Below, in pieces: positions 58,897 through 64,000 of a DNA stretch of 64,000 nt. The stretch lies in the NCBI RefSeq assembly GCF_049056525.1, contig NZ_JBHUPT010000007.1, positions 1 to 64,000 of the forward strand. Direction: 5' to 3'. A program made the translations under genes and the position numbers. Each line of letters begins with the position of its first letter. Position 1 is the stretch's first letter. The stretch is from Leisingera coralii. Its GTDB lineage: Bacteria > Pseudomonadota > Alphaproteobacteria > Rhodobacterales > Rhodobacteraceae. The notes under the pieces are model-generated. The model saw only the letters and a list, made by a program, of their open reading frames with translations. It was not told where the DNA came from and searched no databases.

Positions 58897-59367
58897 TCAG
58901 GAATAGACGATCTTGAGGATTTCATAGGCGCGCTCGCCGCCGGGGGTGCGCACTTCCACGCTGTCGCCCTCGTCCTTGCCGATCAGGGCCCGCGCGATGG
59001 GGGATTTGATGTTCAGAAGGCCGGCTTCGATGTTGGCTTCATGCTCGCCGACGATCTGCCAGGTCTTCTCCTCGTCGGTGTCCTCGTCCACCACGGTCAC
59101 CTTGGCGCCGAACTTGATGGCGCCGTTCAGCTTGGCCGGGTTGATCACGTCGGCCAGCGACAGGATGCCTTCCAGCTCCTTGATGCGGCCCTCGATGAAG
59201 GACTGCTTTTCGCGGGCAGAGTGGTACTCGGCGTTTTCCGACAGGTCGCCCAGCTCGCGCGCTTCGGCGATCGCCTGGATGATGGCCGGGCGTTCGACGG
59301 ATTTCAGGTTTTTCAGTTCGCTTTCCAGCGCGGCGAAGCCCGCCGGGGTCATCGGGATCTTTTCCAT
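58897..59367 (-). CDS. greA: Transcription elongation factor GreA
   Basis: GreA rescues backtracked RNA polymerase by stimulating transcript cleavage. 156 residues: an N-terminal antiparallel coiled coil whose tip bears the acidic residues (LSENAEYHSAREKQ with D/E), and the C-terminal FKBP-like domain (WQIVGEHEANIEAGLL, NIKSPIARALIGKDEGD). The start MEKIPMT is unambiguous. A terminator-like hairpin sits about 50 nt upstream. Confidence 0.96.
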   Translation of the reverse strand: MEKIPMTPAGFAALESELKNLKSVERPAIIQAIAEARELGDLSENAEYHSAREKQSFIEGRIKELEGILSLADVINPAKLNGAIKFGAKVTVVDEDTDEEKTWQIVGEHEANIEAGLLNIKSPIARALIGKDEGDSVEVRTPGGERAYEILKIVYS

Positions 59368-59411
59368 GTGATTGGTCCAGGTCGCTCTTTTGCTTTGTTC
59401 TTGTCACTACG

Positions 59412-59441
59412 AAAACCGCAGCCCCGCAGCAGGGGCTGCGG
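59412..59441 (-). terminator. Terminator-like hairpin upstream of greA
   Basis: 10-bp perfect stem CCGCAGCCCC / GGGGCTGCGG (59416-59441) with a 6-nt loop. Minus-strand reading gives TTTT right after it. It lies 48 nt before greA and 176 nt after the VOC gene. It may end the VOC transcript or act inside the greA leader. Confidence 0.6.
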
Positions 59442-59617
59442 GGCGTCCGGTTCGGTTGACATTTACCTGACCCAATCCTGCGCCCGATTTCAAGTGGGCG
59501 CGGGGGCTGCTGGCGTGCAAATCCGCCTAACCGCGTGCTTTGGCCGGCTTTTCCACAGGAATGCGCAAGAAAATGCCGTGCGCGGGCATCCGGGGCAGAC
59601 CCGCTTGCCAGAGGAGA

Positions 59618-59998
59618 TCAATCATATTGCACCGCCTCGTATTCGATGCCGTCTGAATCGTGGAAGTAGAAGCGGCGGCCCGGCTCATAGTCGCCGTGGT
59701 TCATCGGTGTGAACCCGGCGGCCTTCACCGCGGCCTCGGTGGCGTCCAGATCGTCAACGATCACTGCCAGGTGGTTCAGCCCGCCGACGATGCCATAGCT
59801 TTCCGGCGCCTGGCCTGCGGGCGTGCGCGGAGTGTAGAGCGCGAGATAGCTGTTCTCCTCGCCCACATGCACGCTGTAGCCGCCATTCTTGGCCTCGCCC
59901 TCCCAGCGCACATGCCAGCCGAACACCTTCTGCATCCAGGCGGCGGTGGCATGGGGGTCGGCGACGGTGACATTTGCATGTTCCAGTACTGCGCTCAT
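59618..59998 (-). CDS. VOC (glyoxalase/bleomycin resistance) family protein
   Basis: 126 residues with two beta-alpha-beta-beta-beta units: LEHANVTVADPHATAAWMQK at the start, then GGLNHLAVIVDDLDATEAA and DPDG-like HDSDGIEYEAV at the end. His and Glu residues at the usual metal positions are present. It may detoxify an electrophile or antibiotic. Its promoter appears to be SoxR-controlled and soxR is divergent, so a role under redox-cycling stress is likely. Confidence 0.88.
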   Translation of the reverse strand: MSAVLEHANVTVADPHATAAWMQKVFGWHVRWEGEAKNGGYSVHVGEENSYLALYTPRTPAGQAPESYGIVGGLNHLAVIVDDLDATEAAVKAAGFTPMNHGDYEPGRRFYFHDSDGIEYEAVQYD

Positions 59999-60041
59999 CG
60001 GAAATCTCCTTCTTGCCTGAGCAAACCTGTTGATGCGACTC

Positions 60042-60072
60042 ACCGTAATTCCTAAACCTAACTTTAGCTCAA
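60042..60072 (-). promoter_or_regulatory. SoxR-type promoter of the VOC gene with 19-bp spacer
   Basis: On the minus strand, a -35 box TTGAGC (60072-60067) and a -10 box TACGGT (60047-60042) are separated by exactly 19 bp, the overlong spacing used by MerR/SoxR activators. The dyad CTAAA-CCTAAC-TTTAG (60052-60067) lies in the spacer. SoxR twisting would bring the boxes into phase. Confidence 0.7.
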
Positions 60073-60094
60073 GAGGTTTTTGCAGGAGAGTGCC

Positions 60095-60562
60095 ATGCCC
60101 GCATCCGCCGGAATTTCCATCGGTTACCTGGCCGAACGCACCGGCCTCGCGGTGTCCGCCATCCGCTATTACGAGGCGCAGGGCCTGGTGGAGCCCTGGC
60201 GCAATGCAGGCGGCCAGCGGCGGTTTCACCGGGCCGACATCCGGCGGCTCAGCTTTGTGATGATCGCGCAGCAGTTCGGTTTTTCCCTGCCGGAAATCCG
60301 CGGCTTCCTCAAAAGCCTGCCGGGCAGCCGGACCCCCACGAAAGAGGACTGGGCGCGGATCTCGGAGAACTTCCGCAGCCATCTGGATCAGCGAATCGAA
60401 ACCCTGGTGAGGCTGCGCGACAATCTGGACGGCTGCATAGGCTGCGGCTGCCTGTCGCTTCCGAATTGCAAACTTTACAACCCCGAGGACCGGGCGGCAC
60501 AGAAGGGGCAGGGACCCCGATACCTGATGGGAGACCGGCCCGAGGCGGAAAATGGTGCTTGA
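60095..60562 (+). CDS. soxR: Redox-sensitive transcriptional activator SoxR
   Basis: 155-residue MerR-family regulator. The winged helix-turn-helix starts ISIGYLAERTGLAVSAIRYY. A dimerisation helix follows, then the [2Fe-2S] cluster cysteines C114, C117, C119, C125 (CIGCGCLSLPNC, the CX2CXCX5C of SoxR). The start at MPASAG has GCAGGAG as ribosome site. No soxS is near, so as in most non-enteric bacteria it should act directly on targets such as the divergent VOC gene. Confidence 0.95.
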   Translation: MPASAGISIGYLAERTGLAVSAIRYYEAQGLVEPWRNAGGQRRFHRADIRRLSFVMIAQQFGFSLPEIRGFLKSLPGSRTPTKEDWARISENFRSHLDQRIETLVRLRDNLDGCIGCGCLSLPNCKLYNPEDRAAQKGQGPRYLMGDRPEAENGA

Positions 60563-60629
60563 GTGACGAAAATGGACGCACTTTTTGTCTCAGTTGCCTG
60601 TTTTACAGGGGCCTGACGCAGAGTTTGGA

Positions 60630-60658
60630 TTGACCAGCAGGGCTGGCAAACGCTAAGC
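60630..60658 (+). promoter_or_regulatory. Candidate promoter of the ETF-QO gene
   Basis: TTGACC (60630-60635) and CTAAGC (60653-60658) are 17 bp apart, about 65 bp before the start codon. The -10 box is weak. Confidence 0.35.
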
Positions 60659-60722
60659 AGCCGCGACACAAAATTGCGCCCGGTGGGGCCGGTAGCGAAC
60701 AGAAAGCCAAGGAGCGCCGCAG

Positions 60723-62372
60723 ATGGCCGAGATTGAACGCGAAGCGATGGAATACGACGTGGTGATCGTCGGGGCCGGCCCCGCCGGCCTGTCCGCGGCC
60801 ATCCGCCTGAAACAGCTGGATGCCGACCTGCAGGTCGTGGTCCTGGAAAAGGGCTCCGAAGTGGGCGCGCACATCCTGTCGGGCGCGGTGCTGGACCCCT
60901 GCGGCCTGAACGCGCTGATCCCCGACTGGAAGGAAAAGGGCGCGCCGCTGAACGTGGAAGTCAAGGAAGACAACTTCCTGATGCTGGGCGAAGCCGGCCA
61001 TGTCCGGATCCCCAACTTCCCGATGCCGCCGCTGATGAACAACCACGGCAACTACATCGTCTCCATGGGCAACGTCTGCCGCTGGATGGCGGAGCAGGCC
61101 GAGGAAATGGGCGTCGAGATCTTCCCGGGCATGGCATGCTCGGAACTGGTCTATGGCGACAAGGGCGAAGTGAAGGGCGTGGTTGCCGGCGAATTCGGCA
61201 AGAACCCCGACGGCACCCCCGGCCCGGCCTATGAGCCCGGCATGGAGCTGCACGGCAAATATGTCTTCCTGGGCGAAGGCGTGCGCGGCTCGCTGTCCAA
61301 GGAAGTGATCGCCAAATACGGTCTCTCCGACGGCAAAGAGCCGCAGAAATACGGCGTCGGCATGAAAGAGATCTGGGAGATCGACCCGGCCAAGCACAAG
61401 GAAGGCACCGTCACCCACACCATGGGCTGGCCGCTGGGCTCCAACGCGGGCGGCGGTTCGTTCATCTACCACTTGGACAACAACCAGGTCTACGTGGGCT
61501 TCGTGGTGCACCTGAACTACAAGAACCCGCACCTGTTCCCCTACATGGAATTCCAGCGCTTCAAGCACCACCCGGTGGTGGCCGAGCTGCTGAAGGGCGG
61601 CAAGCGCGTGGCCTATGGCGCCCGTGCCATCACCGAAGGCGGCTGGCAGTCGATGCCGAAACTGGTGGCGCCCGGCGTGGCGCTGCTGGGCTGCTCCGCG
61701 GGCATGGTCAACGTGCCGCGCATCAAGGGCAACCACAACGCGATGCTGTCGGGCAAGGCCGCAGCCGAAGCCGCCTATGACGCGATCAAGGCAGAGCGTT
61801 CCGGCGACGAACTGGCCGCCTATGAAGCCGACGTGCGCGAAGGCGCCATCGGCAAGGACCTCAAGATGGTCCGCAACGTCAAGCCGATGTGGTCCAAGTG
61901 GGGCCTCACCGCCTCGCTGGCGCTGGGCGGCCTGGACATGTGGACCAACAACCTCTTTGGCTTCTCCTTCTTCGGCACCCTGGGCCACGGCAAGAACGAC
62001 GCCCAGTCGACCGAGGAAGCCTCCAAGCACAAGGTGATCGATTATCCCAAGCCCGATGGCGTGCTGTCCTTCGACCGCCTGACCAACGTCAGCTTCTCGA
62101 TGACCAACCACGAGGAAAGCCAGCCCTGCCACCTGCGCCTGGGCAATGCCGACACGCCGATTGCGGTCAACCTGCCGAAATACGCGGAACCGGCGCAGCG
62201 CTACTGCCCGGCCGGCGTCTACGAGGTGGTCGAAAAGGACGGCAAGCCGGAGTTCGTGGTGAACTTCCAGAACTGCGTCCACTGCAAGACCTGCGACATC
62301 AAGGACCCGTCCCAGAACATCACCTGGACCACGCCGCAGGGCGGCGACGGGCCGAACTACCCGAACATGTAA
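60723..62372 (+). CDS. Electron transfer flavoprotein-ubiquinone oxidoreductase
   Basis: 549-residue membrane-associated FAD and 4Fe-4S protein passing electrons from ETF to ubiquinone, which serves all acyl-CoA dehydrogenases, including the one at 48.2 kb. FAD site: VVIVGAGPAGLSAAIRLKQL. Cluster cysteines lie in the C-terminal part: YCPAGVYEV and NCVHCKTCDIKDPSQNI (ferredoxin-like CX2CX2C pattern). It is monocistronic with a strong hairpin after the stop. Confidence 0.96.
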   Translation: MAEIEREAMEYDVVIVGAGPAGLSAAIRLKQLDADLQVVVLEKGSEVGAHILSGAVLDPCGLNALIPDWKEKGAPLNVEVKEDNFLMLGEAGHVRIPNFPMPPLMNNHGNYIVSMGNVCRWMAEQAEEMGVEIFPGMACSELVYGDKGEVKGVVAGEFGKNPDGTPGPAYEPGMELHGKYVFLGEGVRGSLSKEVIAKYGLSDGKEPQKYGVGMKEIWEIDPAKHKEGTVTHTMGWPLGSNAGGGSFIYHLDNNQVYVGFVVHLNYKNPHLFPYMEFQRFKHHPVVAELLKGGKRVAYGARAITEGGWQSMPKLVAPGVALLGCSAGMVNVPRIKGNHNAMLSGKAAAEAAYDAIKAERSGDELAAYEADVREGAIGKDLKMVRNVKPMWSKWGLTASLALGGLDMWTNNLFGFSFFGTLGHGKNDAQSTEEASKHKVIDYPKPDGVLSFDRLTNVSFSMTNHEESQPCHLRLGNADTPIAVNLPKYAEPAQRYCPAGVYEVVEKDGKPEFVVNFQNCVHCKTCDIKDPSQNITWTTPQGGDGPNYPNM

Positions 62373-62411
62373 CGGGAAGTTTAAATTTTCGGCACGGTTT
62401 CGCCGGATTTT

Positions 62412-62437
62412 ATGGGGCGGCCCTTGGGCCGCCCCAT
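62412..62437. terminator. Hairpin after the ETF-QO gene
   Basis: 12-bp perfect stem ATGGGGCGGCCC / GGGCCGCCCCAT with a 2-nt loop, 40 nt past the stop. An AT-rich stretch precedes it, but no T-tract follows. Termination is likely from stem strength. Confidence 0.6.
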
Positions 62438-62507
62438 TGCGTGTTGACGGGCAGCGCACTACGCTTTCTTACAAGAGCAAGAGCAGTAAATCGTAAGGGG
62501 GTCCCGC

Positions 62508-64000
62508 GTGCCCGTACCCATTCTTCGCACCCTGACAAGTGCGGCCCTGGTGGCCGCTTCTGTATCAGCTGTCCAGGCGGAGGGGCTGGCCGGGTCCTAT
62601 CTGGCCGGACGTGCCGCGACCTATGACAGCGATTTTGCCGCGGCGGCGCTCTATTACACCCAGGCGCTGGCGCGCGACCCGCAGAACCCGCTCCTGATGG
62701 AGAACGTGGTGTTTGCGCAGCTCGCCATGGGCAAGGCAGAGCTGGCCGTGCCGGTGGCGCAGCGCCTGCTGCAGACCGGTGCGCGCAGCCAGGTCGCCAA
62801 TGTGGTGATTGCGGGCGGTCATGCGGCACAGGGCGATTTCCAGGCGATCCTGGACCGCGACCTTGAGCGCGAGGCGATCCACCCCCTGGTGGACGGGCTG
62901 CTGGAAGGCTGGGCGCATATCGGCACCGGATCGGTGTCCAGCGCGCTCAAGAGCTTTGACCGGATGGCCAAGGACGGCAGCCTGCGGCCTTTCGTGCTCT
63001 ATCACCGGGCGCTGGCGCTGGCCTCCGCCGGGGATTACGGCGGTGCCGAGGCGCTGTTCGCTGCCGAGGACGGCCGCCTGGCCAGCCTCAGCCGCCGCGC
63101 CGCGGTGGCACGGGTGCAGATCCTGTCGCAGCTGGGCCGCAACGAGGAGGCCCGCGAGACGCTGCAGGCAGCCTTCGGCAGCAACCTCGACCCCGGGCTG
63201 GAAGCGCTGGATGCGCAGCTGCAGGAGGGCAAGACCCTTGCCTATACCATCGCGCCCGGCCCGCGCGAGGGGATTGCCGAGGTCTTCTACACCCTGGGCG
63301 CGGCGCTGAATGGCGATACCGCCAATGATTACGTGCTGATGTATGCCCGCATGGCTGCCTCGCTGCGCCCCGACCATGTGGATGCGATCCTGCTGAGCGC
63401 CAGCCTGCTGGACCAGCTGGGCCGTTATGAGCTGTCGGTGGCGACCTACAAGCAGGTGCCGCGCAGCCATCCTGACTACCACGCCGCCGAACTGGGCCGC
63501 GCCGAGGCGCTGCGCCGCGCGGCCAAGCCGGATGCGGCGATCGAGGTGCTGGAACAGCTGGCGCGGCAATTCCCGGACCAGCCTGGCGTCTACGTCAGCC
63601 TGGGCGACCTCTTGCGCCAGCAGGAGGATTACGCGGCGGCGGCACGGGCCTATGACAAGGCGCTGGCCAACTCACCGGAGGATTCCGGCAGCCGCTGGTT
63701 CCTGCTCTATGCCCGCGGCATCTGCCACGAGCGGCTGGACCAGTGGGAGCAGGCCGAAGCGGACTTCCGCGCCTCCCTGGCGCTGGAGCCGGACCGGCCG
63801 CAGGTGCTGAACTACCTGGGCTATTCGCTGGTTGAGAAGCGCAGCAAGCTGGATGAGGCGCTGGACATGATCGAGCGCGCCGTCGCGGCCCGGCCCGACT
63901 CCGGCTATATCGTCGATTCCCTGGGCTGGGTGCTCTACCGCCTGGGCCGCTTCGACGAGGCGGTGGCGCATATGGAGCGCGCGGTGGAGCTGATGCCGGT
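62508..64000 (+). CDS. Exported tetratricopeptide repeat protein (partial at window end)
   Basis: The frame runs from a GTG start (AAGGGGGTCCCGC ahead) to the last base with no stop, so at least 497 residues. Signal peptide: MPVPILRTLTSAALVAASVS, cleaved near VQA-EG. Then degenerate TPR units follow: AALYYTQALARDPQNPLLME, GRNEEARETLQAAF, YAAAARAYDKALANSPE, and WEQAEADFRASLALEPDRPQ, continuing to LGRFDEAVAHMERAVELMP. It is probably a periplasmic or lipid-anchored scaffold. The 3' end lies outside the window. Confidence 0.88.
   Translation, partial: MPVPILRTLTSAALVAASVSAVQAEGLAGSYLAGRAATYDSDFAAAALYYTQALARDPQNPLLMENVVFAQLAMGKAELAVPVAQRLLQTGARSQVANVVIAGGHAAQGDFQAILDRDLEREAIHPLVDGLLEGWAHIGTGSVSSALKSFDRMAKDGSLRPFVLYHRALALASAGDYGGAEALFAAEDGRLASLSRRAAVARVQILSQLGRNEEARETLQAAFGSNLDPGLEALDAQLQEGKTLAYTIAPGPREGIAEVFYTLGAALNGDTANDYVLMYARMAASLRPDHVDAILLSASLLDQLGRYELSVATYKQVPRSHPDYHAAELGRAEALRRAAKPDAAIEVLEQLARQFPDQPGVYVSLGDLLRQQEDYAAAARAYDKALANSPEDSGSRWFLLYARGICHERLDQWEQAEADFRASLALEPDRPQVLNYLGYSLVEKRSKLDEALDMIERAVAARPDSGYIVDSLGWVLYRLGRFDEAVAHMERAVELMP

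Overview
The window is GC-rich chromosomal DNA of an alphaproteobacterium, most likely a Rhodobacteraceae member of the Roseobacter group (Leisingera/Phaeobacter-like). This is inferred from protein style and gene order: pyrB with a pseudo-dihydroorotase and plsY, uvrC-pgsA-moaD-moaE, fdhD-mobA-mobB-(unknown)-moeA, an aa3 oxidase subunit IV, a DmdC-like acyl-CoA dehydrogenase and ETF-ubiquinone oxidoreductase. I count 70 protein genes. Seven are small, were chosen on a non-ATG or ribosome-site argument, or are cut by the window edge. I see no tRNA, rRNA, CRISPR array, transposase or phage gene, so this reads as core chromosome.

Layout. 0-10 kb: a D,D-carboxypeptidase with SPOR domain, a CHMI-type isomerase, a HAD hydrolase, ClpS, an RsmC-like methyltransferase, an odd SDR next to hemF, a GH25 lysozyme lipoprotein, and divergent hemC/hemE. 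10-20 kb: a CaiB/BaiF racemase, an AraC regulator divergent from pobA, an enoyl-CoA hydratase, an NAD(P)-binding protein under two MarR-like operators, CoxG, a YadG/YadH-type ABC exporter, an S49 peptidase, a tiny membrane zinc-ribbon protein and a Ca/Na exchanger. 20-33 kb: a FolM-like SDR, uvrC-pgsA-moaD-moaE, an OmpA protein with a coiled-coil partner, tightly divergent ubiA/rsmE, gshA, a YHS protein. 33-37 kb: a six-gene minus-strand operon pyrB-X-Y-pyrC'-plsY-Z, with overlapping stops and starts. 37-46 kb: uracil-DNA glycosylase, phosphoesterase, LysE exporter, MoaB, an RND efflux pair, NUDIX, a DsbD-N-like protein. 46-64 kb: YqgE, Sua5, acyl-CoA dehydrogenase plus MBL hydrolase, small envelope/respiratory proteins, AzlCD, the molybdenum cofactor operon, GreA, SoxR with a divergent VOC protein, ETF-QO and the start of a TPR protein.

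Themes. Three separate loci serve molybdenum cofactor synthesis (moaDE, moaB, fdhD-mobAB-moeA). Haem synthesis (hemF, hemC, hemE), pyrimidine synthesis and 4-hydroxybenzoate use (pobA for catabolism, ubiA for ubiquinone) are also represented.

The most striking unexplained signal is non-coding. Six gene ends carry a composite stem-loop element of fixed design: an outer CTCCCGCC/GGCGGGAG pair, a short variable stem, then GTTGGGCC followed by a 9-10 bp GC stem, usually repeated in mirror image. The stem sequences differ between copies but stay perfectly paired. A second dispersed element, a hairpin plus an AT-rich 21-nt motif, occurs at four loci and meets the first one at a hybrid site after moeA. 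Other items worth a second look are two adjacent CACGTG-centred palindromes before mobA, a 19-bp-spacer SoxR-type promoter, and enzymes lacking key residues (PyrC', the SDR by hemF, the Fe-S-less UDG, a one-cysteine FdhD).
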